A stretch of 64,000 bases of DNA from Mesostigma viride (GCA_009746045.1 RPFO01000744.1:41001-105000); one strand, 5' to 3'; shown: positions 45,129-55,829, numbered from the stretch's first letter. The notes: a model not told the origin generated them from the sequence alone. Numbers and translations: made by a program.

Positions 45129-45745
45129 AGTTAACGTAAAGGATTTACGTTAGATGGATAGAGATTGTTACGCTCTTTCCAACGGCACCTTGAACGCCTC
45201 ATTTGGTTAAGGAACGTAAAAGTTATGACGTTTCCTAGGCTGTGCCGACAGTACCCGGCGCGCCACTGTGGGCGCGTACGGACACAGGATGTACAAGTGT
45301 CACTTTGATAGTCCGCAGGACGTTGACAGGACTTGTACAGGACTTGATGGTCAATTGATAGGTAGGCGCACTGTAGCGCGCCAGGACCTATGAGACAATT
45401 GATGCTGACTAGTGTACGGATAGGTCCACAGGACTAGCCGTATGGACAATTGATAGATCTGCGCGCCAAAGGCGTGCCAGAGTCTGTGTAATCAATTGAT
45501 TGACAGTTCAGCTGTGACAGTGCAGCTGAATACTTGGACGCGTCCCTAGTAAGCTATATGAGTGACTTGGTCACACCGGGACGCTAGTTCTTGCGTGCAC
45601 GTTCTCTTGGCACTGCGACCCTGTCGTCTGTGCTGCGTGCAGTCTTGGAAGTGACGTGACTTACGTCTGTGTTTCCTGATTATTAATAAAGGCAACTTCC
45701 TGCAAGAACCATGGCGGAATTCGTGGCATTCTTACCCTCACAACT
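45129..45745 (+). repeat. 3' LTR of Copia family A copy 2
   Basis: It is 617 bp and the same as 37,920-38,536 by eye. The target CAATA and the remainder of the Copia B LTR (45,751-45,826) follow. Confidence 0.93.
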
Positions 45746-45853
45746 CAATACTACAATAAAGTATATTGTAGTAATCTGTACTAGATCCTCTATCTCTGAG
45801 GACCCTAGATTGATCTCCAACCAACTCTTTAAGTTCCCCGGACATAGGCGTAA

Positions 45854-46393
45854 TCACAACCACGACGTTGGGCATTGAAAAGAACCGGAATCACAAAGTC
45901 TGCGGGAGTTATAAGCTACGATACTCTTGACACGCTTATTTAGAACGATGCGGTTGCGGATGACATCCGGAACCTTGTTCTTGACGTGCGCCCAGGCCGC
46001 CAGCTGCGCGGAACAGCTCAAGAAATATATATTAAAGGACGGTGACGCCCGGGAAGCACCCAGCCTTGCGGCAAAAGTAAAATATGGCTCGCGCTCGCCG
46101 TGGTTTTCGCCAGGCGCGACTGCGATATTACGACGAAAAAATGGAGACTCTTTGACCCATCTAACTGCCCAGGTCCCTCTGTTGCCCGGGTCGCCCATTA
46201 GCCCAGAAGCGTACCATAACCCATACTCGCGACATCCGCAGCTACTGGGCGGAAAAAGAAATTGTAAAACCGAACTGCATACTGACCTATCATGCCATCT
46301 ACGTAGCTTCCAGATTTTCTTCAACGATGCCAAAATCCGTTCATGAACAATATTTTCGACATATACAAAGCACCTGCACGTCAAAAGCAGCAT
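45854..46393 (-). CDS. Conserved repeat-borne protein of unknown function, copy 2 (179 aa)
   Basis: Same length and about 95% the same residues as the protein at 21,908-22,447, from MLLLTCRCFVYVEN to QCPTSWL. Differences are scattered and none stops the frame. As in copy 1 an overlapping frame starts MPNVVVVITPMSGEL and here runs into the Copia B TSD. Function is unknown; see copy 1. Confidence 0.5.
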   Translation of the reverse strand: MLLLTCRCFVYVENIVHERILASLKKIWKLRRWHDRSVCSSVLQFLFPPSSCGCREYGLWYASGLMGDPGNRGTWAVRWVKESPFFRRNIAVAPGENHGEREPYFTFAARLGASRASPSFNIYFLSCSAQLAAWAHVKNKVPDVIRNRIVLNKRVKSIVAYNSRRLCDSGSFQCPTSWL

Positions 46394-46458
46394 CTTCGAA
46401 ATAACTAGATGATGATCTAAAGTTCTGTCTTCATTCGGGGCAAAATAATGGCCTATAA

Positions 46459-46699
46459 TTAATTAATTAATTAAACTCGTGCTCCCGTTGGGGAGTCACG
46501 GAGCACCGAAGTGCTTTTAATCCCTGTGTGTGCACTACAGGAGAAAGGGCAGAGACCCCCAGTCTCCTTCATGCCAAAGGCATGCCACAGCTGCAATCGG
46601 GCGCGGCTAGCTAAAAGGACAGGCTAACGATCCGGCAAACTGTGGGTGCAATAAGACCCATGTGAGCATATCATAGCAAGGAGCGTGGGCAAGTAATCT
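46459..46699 (-). mobile_element. Short retroposon with (TTAA)n tail
   Basis: A 241 bp insertion in R1 copy 2, absent from copy 1, with a 9 bp TSD, GGCCTATAA (46,450-46,458 and 46,700-46,708). On the minus strand it ends in ACTCGTGCTC (reverse complement GAGCACGAGT) followed by TTAATTAATTAATTAA, like a SINE or a 5'-truncated LINE end. No clear tRNA promoter boxes were found, so its class is open. Confidence 0.75.
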
Positions 46700-46969
46700 G
46701 GCCTATAACGTTCAGGCAAGCCTCAGAACTGGAACGACCCCATAGCCGTCACTCGACAAAATACTCGATTACCTTGCAACGTTCTTGCTGTAGTAGGTAC
46801 TTTTCCTCGCCTCATATTTTCCAGGTACGGTCGGCCCCTGTCGACCCCGGGGGCTTGGCGCGCTCAGTACCTATCCCAGTTTCGCGCCAAAACCCACCAC
46901 GGATCCTCAGGACCAACTTTGGCGCCAAAACCGCCCCCCTGACCCCCCCCGTCTCAAACGAGGACTATG

Positions 46970-48334
46970 TTGGGGATTGCCAAAAATAGGTGTAAAATGC
47001 ATGGGATGGCACGGGGAGGCTCACACTCATCGGTTTACAATCACACTCATGTGCTAACAATGTCCCTCTCTGCTTTTGACACTGCATGCACATGCATTTC
47101 CTACCGGCTAATAATATCAAGCCGTTAGTGTGGTTTGGTGCATCAAGAGAAATGGCAGGTCAGCCGGAGTGCATCAGACCACATGTGTGTTAAGTGTACG
47201 CTTGCAACGCTGTTTGCCCACCGCATGGAGCTCCCCTTTCGGACAGTGGCACAAGTAGCACTTACACCTTACTCCCAGCCGCTTACCCTGCCCATGCTAG
47301 CAACAAGAACAAATGCATGGTCCCCATCCCAACGTAAGGTGCATCACAATGATGGCCCTGCCATCACCTAGCAGTGTGCCACCCCTCTCTGGACACCTCA
47401 ACCTACATACTCTGAAAGGCAAGGGCCCCAACAAACTCCTCACTTTCAAGACATATAGCACTCCTCAAAGAAGGCCACCCCTCAAAGAAGGCGAGGCAGT
47501 TTAGGTCTAGGGGGGCTATGGGTAAGCTAAAAGATGATAGAGTTCACTAACACAGCAGGCCACGGCAACGACAACCTGCTTCACCCGCTGCATCCAATGA
47601 TACATCACAAGCCATAAACTGCACAACCTGGCATGATTGCCTAAGGGGCACGTGATCCAAGATGCCCTTCAGGCTCACCTCAGCACACCGGCCCATCCTC
47701 ACCACCCCACTGGTCGATCATAGTCATCTACAGTGGCATCAAACTCCTCTAGGACAGAGTGCAGTGAAGGCAACATAGACGTCCTGACACAATTGAATAA
47801 GAACGTGGCTGCTACCTACTGCCCTTAAAAAAAAATGTCGATTTCTTGCACACATATGCATTCAATTCTTCAAACAAGCATGCTAACACCTTCACAGCAC
47901 ATCCCAAGGTTGACATCCATCGAGCTTTGTCAACAAGCATGACTTCCTGATGCAAACTTAGCTGTCAAGCTAGGAGGAGGAAAGCTCTGTAAAGAGGTGA
48001 GATAGTCTGACCCCCCCACAGCACCTTCCTGCACCAAAACCAGGACAATATCATCCAGAGCTTGCTAAATACGTACAGCTAACCGGTAGCGGGCGACCTT
48101 GCTGTCCAGGTTCAGCGCGAACATCTCGTGTCAGCACCCGGCGGAGATGGCGGACGCAAGCCCACAATGCTATAAAAGCGAGTCATAAGACTATTTCGGG
48201 GAGCGGTGAACGACTTGGAACACTGAAATTATGCCGCGACAAAAGCCTGAAGCTTTTCTCGGAAATACACGCCTGGATGTGGATTAGGGCACCGTTGTCG
48301 TGCTGGTGCTTGCGTTGCGAGCAGGCAACCAGTG
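46970..48334. other. No gene recognised
   Basis: Mostly unique-looking sequence with short open frames only. No repeat match elsewhere in the window and no protein motif was seen. Confidence 0.5.
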
Positions 48335-48351
48335 CACTAGGAACTCGCTTC

Positions 48352-48650
48352 TGAGAAAACTGAGATTTCCTGAGATTTCCTGAGATTTCCTGAGAAGAAA
48401 ACTGAGATTTCCTGAGATTTCCTGAGATTTCCTGAGATTTCCTGAGATTTCCTGAGATTTCCTGAGATTTTCCTGAGATTTCCTGAGATTTCCTGAGAAA
48501 GTGACCTGAGATTTCCTGAGATTGGCCTGAGACAATTGGCTTTTTCTCAGGAAATCTCAGGAAATCTCAGGGCTAAGTGGAAACTGAGATTTTACGTGGA
48601 CACTGAGATTTTTTTTTCTCAGGCTGAAAATCTCAGGGCATTTTCTCAGG
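48352..48650. repeat. CTGAGATTTC tandem array, left
   Basis: More than 20 copies of CTGAGATTTC or close variants run to about 48,530. The orientation then flips to CTCAGGAAAT. On the minus strand the array creates a spurious open frame of GNLRKSQEIS repeats. Confidence 0.9.
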
Positions 48651-48761
48651 CGCTTAAGGGGACGGGACACCCCCGAATTTTTTGGCGCCAAAAAATTCGC
48701 GCCGGAGCCGAAGGTCACAAATTTCACGTGCACGGTGCGCGCACCCCTTGCGGAAGTGGCC

Positions 48762-48923
48762 ATGGCGACTGCGTTCAGGCGAAACTACCACACTAGGGCA
48801 GGCGAAATGCAAAAATTTTACTCGAATCTAAAAGGAGATGAGTTTATGATGTTAGTTTGTGGCGGAAATCAGCTGGTTTACAATATCGCTGTTGTTTTTT
48901 TATGCCATCGGCATGGGGGGTAA
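48762..48923 (+). CDS. Short open frame at the left end of the TTAA-flanked element (53 aa)
   Basis: It starts at ATG 48,762 in a good context (GGCCATGGCG) and reads MATAFRRNYHTRAGEM, then FMMLVCGGNQLVYNIAVVFL. The last block has a faint likeness to QFLAPGDAIYQVSALLLL in the other TTAA element (30,071-30,292). It could be a first exon. The likeness is too weak to prove kinship. Confidence 0.25.
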   Translation: MATAFRRNYHTRAGEMQKFYSNLKGDEFMMLVCGGNQLVYNIAVVFLCHRHGG

Positions 48924-50089
48924 TCTGAATTTTTTGGTCGCGCGGAATGAAATAGAATTCATGATAGCGGCTGTAAAATAGCGGTTTTGGGGGCTGTTCT
49001 GACCTTGAAGCAGGCATTAATATCGGTTGCATCGAATTCTAAACCGAGCTGGTGCTTTTTGCCAGATTTTCGGCCATTATCGGTAAGTAATTGTTCAGAC
49101 CTGCGCAGTGCGTGTCTGACCTGTCCATGGAAGAACGGCTGTTGTTGCGCGCCTGGGCGAGGGATTTACGAGGGCAAGGTATAGATTTGTCGCGAACGTT
49201 ATCTGCTATCGGTGCTTTCTTCTATGAGCTCATCGTTCGAGGTTTTTTGCGTTCTTTTTGGGCAGTTTCCGCCAGCTAGCTCGCCGTCGCTTGCCGTTGT
49301 GTTGTCGAATACCTGGCAGCTTTAGATTGTTTTCGTTGATGTCGTGATCAGGGCCGCTTCAGTCGCAGCCTATAGCTCTTCGGGAAGGTATAAGGCATTT
49401 CATAAAACGTGTTCTGGCAAGGATGTTGTGCGTATGGACGCTTCTTGTTGTTTGAGAGTGACGCACCCTCTCCTCACAGGCCGCAGCGGCATCACAGCGC
49501 TCATGCGGTGAAGGGCCGCCAATGGTTTCTTTGCATTTTATCGTGCAGGGATGGAAGTGTTATAGTGATGATGATGTTGGAGATATTGCATTTGTGTGAC
49601 TGCATGTAGATAGCTGGCACCAATGGTTGTTTGAGCTTTCCTTTGTTATGATGATGTGACAAGACTACAATGTGCTGAGCCAACCATGGTTGACATGCAT
49701 GACTGCATGCAAGCTATATATACCATGTTCTTACTTGGTTCCTTGCCCTCCATAGTCCCAGTTTGTCATCCATGCCGGGGAGGACAGTTTAGGAGGTGTT
49801 GTTGTGTTGATTAGCTTGGTTGGCATCAACCTTACACTCTAACCTGGGAGAAACATAGGAAATGCCGCTTAGGCATGTTAGGGCTACCACCGTCAAGGCT
49901 ATGCACATATTTACAAGGCTGGCCATGCTGGAGGGATGATGAAGACATATGAGGTGCGTGGCCACCCCTTTGTACTTTGTAAACATACTCTGCATGGTTT
50001 TGGTGCATGTTGGATGGCATATTAAGTGGCACTGTGGGGTTACTAACTTACTGAGTGGTCCTTAGCGCCTTGTCATGTGGTCATATAGG

Positions 50090-50520
50090 AAACCCATCAA
50101 CTTGAGCAGTTCTTGTCGCAATGACCCCCCACATTGAGCATGCGTTGCCGTCAGCGTGCAAGAGTTGATTATGTGTGCTTTGGTCAGTTTGCAGATGTCT
50201 TTGATGAAGAAGGAGGTGCTAGTGTGGCTAAATGGTTACTCTAATTTCCTTGTAGCGTCTACATGGGTGGCTGTCTTGGAATGGTTGTAACTTGGGCAGT
50301 TCTTGTCAGAATGGCGTCAAACCTTGAACATAGGAGGTACCATATGTGCAGAGAATGGTAGTATGTGGTTTGGCCAGTTTTCATGAGGCTTAGATGTATA
50401 AAGGGGTGTTAGTGTGGTTAAATACTAGCTAAAACCTCCCTTAGCTTCGTCACAGGTGGCAATCTAGGAATATCCATCAAATAGGGCTGCGCTTGTCAGA
50501 ATGACCTGAAAATTTGGGGC
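50090..50520. repeat. Degenerate tandem repeat of about 185 bp
   Basis: Blocks with GGGCAGTTCTTGTCAGAATG or variants recur near 50,105, 50,293 and 50,482. They are followed at like spacing by GTGTGG(C/T)TAAAT. Units have diverged strongly. It lies in the non-coding part of the second TTAA element. Confidence 0.7.
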
Positions 50521-50948
50521 TGCATGTCCCCAACCTCTAGTATTTGGGAATATATGATTTGGCCCTATTCCATGTGTTTATGATTTGATAATTTTTTTTT
50601 TTCATTAAAAAAGTACCCTTTTTGCGGGAAAATCCATCAATGTGTGTAAACATGATTATTTTGTGCTCAAAATTAGGTAGCATTTCTCAAAAGTCAGGGA
50701 ACTATATGGGAATATATGATTTGGTCCCAATATGTTTGCCCACTGCCCTAGGAAAAATGTGACTAGAATAGCGTCTTTTTCTATTTTTAGCGCGTTACCG
50801 GTGCCCTGTGGGGGCTAGTACCCCCCCCAAGTGGCTGGAAAATTTTTTTTTTATCATATTAATGGTCCCCAATCATCATTGGATTTTTAGCACATGCATA
50901 GGTATGGTTTCCAGAAAAGTGCCCTTTAGGGGTGTCCCCTCCCCTTAA

Positions 50949-51470
50949 AATCTCAGGGCATTTTCTCAAGCATGCCATTGCCAGAATTGAATGTGTATTC
51001 TAACAAGCATAACACCATCATGCAATAAATCCAACAATTCATTAATGAATTAAATACGTTATTAGCACATCTTGTGGTATTAGGCGTGGCATTCATGGCA
51101 TCACGCTGTTTGATAGTAATGAACTTATGTTTCATTGTGGCATTCTGTGACTCATCATTTCAATACCATCAAAATATAAAACATCGACTCAAAACTGCTC
51201 TCATCCTATTTCTGGATTGCTAGCTGATGGCTCATGGCCATATAACAGCTGGCATGCCAGAGCCCAGCAACGGTGGTTTCACTCAATATTGATGTGTACG
51301 TCTTCTCGTCGAGCTTGTATGCTCCACGATCTGCATCAAGTCATCCCCCAAAGAAAGAAAGCATACAGAAAGCAAGGAGTTAAATTTACAAACATGATAA
51401 TAATGCCATATGCAACATGATATTCCAAGAATGATATAGAAGGCGGGCATGCTGCCATGCATTGCGTGAC
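50949..51470. other. No gene recognised
   Basis: AT-rich sequence between the second TTAA element and a minisatellite. No motif is recognised. Confidence 0.5.
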
Positions 51471-51474
51471 TGCG

Positions 51475-51755
51475 TGCAGGCGTGCAGCTAGGTGTGCGTG
51501 CAGTTGTGCATGAGTGCGTTTGTGCAGGCGTGCCTTGGCGGGTGGGTTGATGGCTGTGTGCAGGCGTGCATGCGTGAGTGGGTGCGTGAGAGTGTGCAGC
51601 TATGTGTGCGTGTGCGTGCACTTGTGCATGTGCGCGTTTGTGCAGGCGTGCCTTGGTGGGTGGGTTGATGGCTGCGTGCATGCGTGCGTGCGAGGGTAGG
51701 TGCGTGGGAGTGTGCAGCTAGGTGTGCGTGCGTGCAGTCGGTGGGCGTGGTGAAG
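51475..51755. repeat. GTGC-rich minisatellite, unit about 119 bp
   Basis: Just over two units share CAGGCGTGCCTTGG(C/T)GGGTGGG (near 51,524 and 51,643) and GTGTGCAGCTA(G/T)GTGTGCG. The open frames rich in His/Ala on the minus strand and Cys/Val on the plus strand here come from the repeat. Confidence 0.8.
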
Positions 51756-51855
51756 TCTCCGGGGTGTCGCTGTGGACATGGGTGGGGCACTGGACTCGTG
51801 GGTGATACCGTTGTGGGAGGTGAATTGGGTGGGTACTCGTGGTCCTGGGTATTGT

Positions 51856-51858
<3 letters not shown>

Positions 51859-51894
<36 letters not shown>
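51859..51894. repeat. (GT)n microsatellite
   Basis: About 18 GT units without interruption. Confidence 0.95.
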
Positions 51895-51895
<1 letters not shown>

Positions 51896-51899
51896 GGAC

Positions 51900-52610
51900 T
51901 ATTGGGGGGACCCCCCCCCTTTGGCGGGGGTCATGGGGGACATTGTTATGGGTTGATTATGTAGTAGTTGTGAGTCGCAGTTGTAGGTAGCTCGTGCGTA
52001 GGTCACAGGTTCGTGTGAGGGTTGGGGATGCTTGGGTTGCGTGGGTGGCTTGGGTATGGTACGTAGGCGGGCTTGCCGGTGGTCGGTGCAGCAGTGTCAG
52101 TTATGGTTGAGTGGACAGCTGATTGGTTGCCCCGGAGGCCGGGGTGGATGGTTATGCTTCACGTGGATGGTGGGGTGGAGTCATCGTATGTTGGGGCAGC
52201 GGGGGGCGGGGTGGGCGGGGTGCAGTGGTGTAGGGGAACCTCGTTGTGGGGCGGTAGGTTTGTTTAGTAGGTGGTTTGTTATGTTGGTGTGGAAGGTGGT
52301 GTATGTAATACGGAAGGGTGGTAGTCAGATAGGTTGGTTTGGGGGGACTCAAGGTGGATGGTCGGGTGGGTCATCGGATGGTTTGGGGGAGGAGGGCGGT
52401 GTTACGGTGTTGTGGGGGACCTCAGCGTGGGGGCGAGAGTAGTCCGTAGTCAGGTGGGGATGGATAACGGCATGTGGATGTCTGTGACGTATATTTGTGG
52501 GTGGGGCGGGTATGGAACAGGCAGGGGAGTGGGGCGAGTGGGAGTTAGCGGGGTGGAGGGTGCTGGCATTGTGGCGGGATGGTTGGAGGCACACGGACAC
52601 ACGTAATGGC
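51900..52610. repeat. Strongly G/T-rich degenerate repeat region
   Basis: The plus strand is very rich in G and T and poor in C and A over 700 bp. Two weak units about 190 bp apart share GGTGGATGGT, TCATCG and GGGG(A)ACCTC. Open frames on both strands here are low complexity and not believed to be genes. Confidence 0.6.
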
Positions 52611-53620
52611 AAGAGTAACTGCATGCATAGCAACATTGGACCAGCTGTTCCTAGAACATCTGCAACCCTCAGCATGCAACAACCAACAGCAACTGACAAC
52701 TGCCGACAGTGACAACGTTAGCAAGATGTGACGCCAAGTCCACTGGAGACCCCGATGTAATTTCAGGTGGTTCCCAGTCCTGCCGTGTACTTCACTTAAT
52801 TCGGGGCCGCACACTTCGTTTGGTGCAGCAAGGGCTCGTGGCCGGTATGGTGGTAGCCGGTAGGCTTGATTGCCATGGATATCCGGCGTGGCGGAGGGGC
52901 CGCAGGGAGCGAGGCACCATGGAGGAGGCGATGGAGCGATTGAAGAAATGTAGGCAGTAGCCCGGTGCCCAGCAGCAGCGGAAGTGGAAATATTGCTTGA
53001 CGCGGTGCGTGCGGTGGGATGGGTAGGCACTGCCTGCCATCACCCGGACATTTCCTGTTACGGCACAGCCCGCAGTCGGCCATATTGGAGCAGACGGGCC
53101 TTGCTGCGAATCGAGGGCGTGATATTGCACGGGAAAAATCATGCCGAGAGTCTCAGGGCGTCTCGCATGGCGACAGCTGCAGCGTGAGGGCCGACAAGCT
53201 CGAGATGCAGGTCTCGTCGGTACATGTGGGCCACTGGTGAGGTCGCCAATGTGATGGAGCCCTCTCCATCGTGCCAGTCGGACATCACTCAACAGCCAAC
53301 AACGATCTTTTGTGCGACCAGCAGCCTCCGAATTCCCTAAGTCCGGACTCCGGACGCAGCGCCCCTCTCCAACGGACTGCACGCGGAAATTTGAAATTCA
53401 GCCCGAAGGGCACGCGCCGCGCCAGAGCTGGCACAGGAAGTGGACGTTGCACGTGAATTGGAGAACGCCACCGTGACAAAGACCAAGGCGATAACGGCAG
53501 GTACGCAGCCTTGGCAGCGCCATAATTTTACTTGGACACCATGCGCGGTGCTGTAGGCAGCCATATATATATATCATTCACAGTGACTCGATGTAAAGTC
53601 GGGTGGTGTAATAGCGACAT
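52611..53620. other. No gene recognised
   Basis: Mixed-composition sequence with several overlapping short open frames on both strands, none with a known motif. Nothing else is seen. Confidence 0.45.
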
Positions 53621-53622
53621 CA

Positions 53623-53655
53623 CCGGGCCCGCTACGTTTTTTGTAGCGGGCCCGG
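53623..53655. other. Perfect GC-rich hairpin
   Basis: A 13 bp stem, CCGGGCCCGCTAC paired with GTAGCGGGCCCGG, encloses a 7-base loop, GTTTTTT. Such a hairpin is unlikely by chance. It may be the remains of a tiny foldback element or an RNA structure. Confidence 0.8.
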
Positions 53656-53866
53656 CACCAACCAAGTGACGTGACTCTGCCAGATGATGATTTGATAACG
53701 CAGATGATTTGATAACGCAGTTCAGCATTATCAAACGTGAACGTCAAGCACTCAATCGGCGAGTTTTTCGTGAGCCAGGAAGCGCTCTTCTCTAGGTATT
53801 CCTGTGGTTTCGCAGTTCCCTACATCTTGTGAGGTACATAGGGACAGTTTAGGTGAGAATACCAGG

Positions 53867-54480
<614 letters not shown>

Positions 54481-54540
54481 TTTTGTCAGTACAGTTTGTC
54501 ATGCTAATGTAATGCAGAAAACCGCAATTCAGGCAGCAAG

Positions 54541-54837
54541 GTAGCAGCCATGTTGATTTTGATGATGATGATGATGATGACTTGGTTTAGGTGGTCTTTT
54601 GAACTTGTTGATTTTAATGAAATAAGTTTACCTGTGCGTGGTGTTGATTTGTCAGTTTGCTACGCCTTTGGTTGTCATGTTGATGTTTGTCATGTTAACA
54701 TTTGTGGACATTTTGTCATGTTAACAATTTTTTTGGCCTTCGTTTGTTAACGTCTTGACATTTCTTGACACATCACCTTGGTTTGTCAGTGTATTGACAT
54801 TTTTTTCCGTGTTGATATGTTGATATTTCAAAGATTG
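54541..54837. repeat. TGTCA/TTGACA-rich segment left of the foldback element
   Basis: Many spaced copies of TTTGTCA, TGTTGA and TTGACAT. A like segment, rich in TTGTCAAGG, lies to the right of the foldback element at 55,331-55,480. The two look like one TGTCAA-rich region into which the foldback element was inserted. Confidence 0.55.
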
Positions 54838-55330
54838 GGCCGGGCCCACTTCAAATGTTCCGCCGTCCAAGCCAAGTGTGTGACACTTTTTCGCTATTTT
54901 TGCAAAAAAAAAATAAAATTTCGCACGAGTTCGCGTGATTTTCGCGTGATTTTCGCAAAATTTTCACACATTTTCGCACGATTTCGCACGATTTCGCACA
55001 ATTTTGCATGATTTCGCACAATTTCGCATGGATTTCAACCAAGGGTCGTTTTGGGGAGTGACGTTTGACAAAATTTCGCATGAATTCACACACGTTGTGC
55101 ACATCAAAATTTTTTACCGTCGACATTTTTCACATGAAATTTCGCACAATTTCAGCAAATTTCGCACAAATTCGCACGATTTCAGCAAATTTCACACGAT
55201 TTCAGCAAATTTCGCACAATTTCGCACGATTTCGCACGACGAATCACTCTGCAGAGTGACGATCGTCGAAAAAGTCAAAAAAACGACCAAAAGTGTCACA
55301 CTTTTCGGAACATTTGAAGTGGGCCCGGCC
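54838..55330. mobile_element. Foldback/MITE-like element
   Basis: The 493 bp element has ends GGCCGGGCCCACTTC and GAAGTGGGCCCGGCC. The inverted arms continue through CAAATGTTCCG and AGTGTGACAC. A 4 bp repeat, ATTG (54,834-54,837 and 55,331-55,334), flanks it. The inside is an array of ATTTCGCAC(G/A) and TTTCAGCAAA units in both orientations. It has no coding capacity. Confidence 0.75.
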
Positions 55331-55480
55331 ATTGTCAAGGTTTTGTCAACCTTTCAACATTCTGTCAAGGTTTGTCAAGCCTTTGATGTTATCATGTCAA
55401 GCTTTTGTCAAGTTCTGTCAAGGTTTGTCAAGGTCATGTCAGTTGATATGTCAAGAATCTATATTACTAATTTGGCAATG
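55331..55480. repeat. TTGTCAAGG-rich segment right of the foldback element
   Basis: About ten copies of TGTCAAG(G/C) with irregular spacing, facing mostly one way. Confidence 0.6.
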
Positions 55481-55489
55481 TAAGGTAAT

Positions 55490-55829
55490 CCGACACTATT
55501 CAGGGCATCACCGAGTACGCGGCCAATCCAGAAGGGGCGGACTGACTGACCACCAATCCGCGCCAAGCGCACGGAAGAACTGCCAACCAATCCGCGCAAA
55601 GCTCCCAGCGAGCGAAGCGAGCGGCCGCTTTAGCGGCCTCCTCTCTGGAAGGCAGCGAAGGAGACCGTCAGTCCGTCACGATTCCTCTCCGGAGTGCAGC
55701 GAAGGAGTACGCTTCTACGAACTACAGTATGCGTCTACAGCGGGCAGCGGGCAGTCCCTCCATGGTCTCTCTACCGCCAAAAATTGATTTAAAATTTTTT
55801 TTTTTTGGCTGTGTGAAGCCAGCGGGTCA
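55490..55829. other. GC-rich segment with small palindromes, no gene recognised
   Basis: It holds repeated CCAATCCGCGC(C/A)AAG and CAGCGAAGGAG blocks and a hairpin-like GGCCGCTTTAGCGGCC (55,622-55,637), ending in a run of T. It may be the remains of a short element. No clear promoter boxes for an RNA gene were found. Confidence 0.4.

Larger units (their letters stand above)
37920..45745 (+). mobile_element. Copia-type LTR retrotransposon, family A copy 2 (young, nearly whole fossil)
   Basis: The element is 7,826 bp with 617 bp LTRs (37,920-38,536 and 45,129-45,745), in which I see no differences. TSD is CAATA (37,915-37,919 and 45,746-45,750). LTR ends are AGTT...AACT. Order: LTR, an extra open frame, gag with one zinc knuckle, pol with integrase, protease-like domain, RT and RNase H, a 0.95 kb 3' untranslated region, LTR. 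It is nearly whole, with about one break, in gag. It sits in the 5' LTR of Copia B and is among the latest insertions in the window. Confidence 0.94.
31542..45826 (-). mobile_element. Copia-type LTR retrotransposon fossil, family B (holds a family A copy)
   Basis: The minus-strand element is about 6.45 kb without inserts. LTRs are 479 bp (31,542-32,020) and 480 bp (37,516-37,919 plus 45,751-45,826), with ends AGTT...AACT and TSD CTTTA (29,813-29,817 and 45,827-45,831). The LTRs differ at about 6 sites, so it is fairly young. It has gag with three zinc knuckles and a long pol. The 5' LTR is split by Copia A and the other LTR end abuts the TTAA element. Apart from these insertions gag has about two breaks; pol looks whole. 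Confidence 0.92.
45832..46969 (-). repeat. R1 repeat, copy 2, proximal part
   Basis: On the minus strand this matches 21,582-22,470, apart from the 241 bp retroposon and its extra TSD. Its continuation lies at 29,817-29,693, on the far side of Copia B. Confidence 0.88.
48658..50944. mobile_element. Second TTAA-flanked transposon candidate
   Basis: The 2,287 bp element lies between TTAA copies (48,654-48,657 and 50,945-50,948). Terminal inverted repeats match at 15 of 16 positions, GGGGACGGGACACCCC against GGGGAGGGGACACCCC. A perfect 24 bp palindrome centred on GGCGCC is at 48,675-48,698. A 22-24 bp sequence containing AATCTCAGGGCATTTTCTCA flanks both sides, either a tandem unit of the CTCAG array or a long TSD. 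Apart from a 53-codon frame near the left end no coding sequence is recognised. Confidence 0.65.

Noticed and set aside
48352-48530. CRISPR-like regular repeats
   Set aside because: The repeats are about 10 bp, back to back and without spacers, in a eukaryotic context.
48284-48535. Minus-strand frame with GNLRKSQEIS repeats
   Set aside because: Translation of the CTGAGATTTC array; no sign of a gene.
51283-52699. His/Ala-rich and Gly/Trp/Val-rich frames
   Set aside because: Produced by the GTGC minisatellite and the G/T-rich region.
54900-55250. Open frames rich in FRTISANFAQ-type repeats
   Set aside because: They follow the ATTTCGCAC units of the foldback element and have no independent support.
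55004-55787. Long plus-strand frames overlapping the TGTCAA region
   Set aside because: Low complexity and composed of repeats; no motif and no start context.
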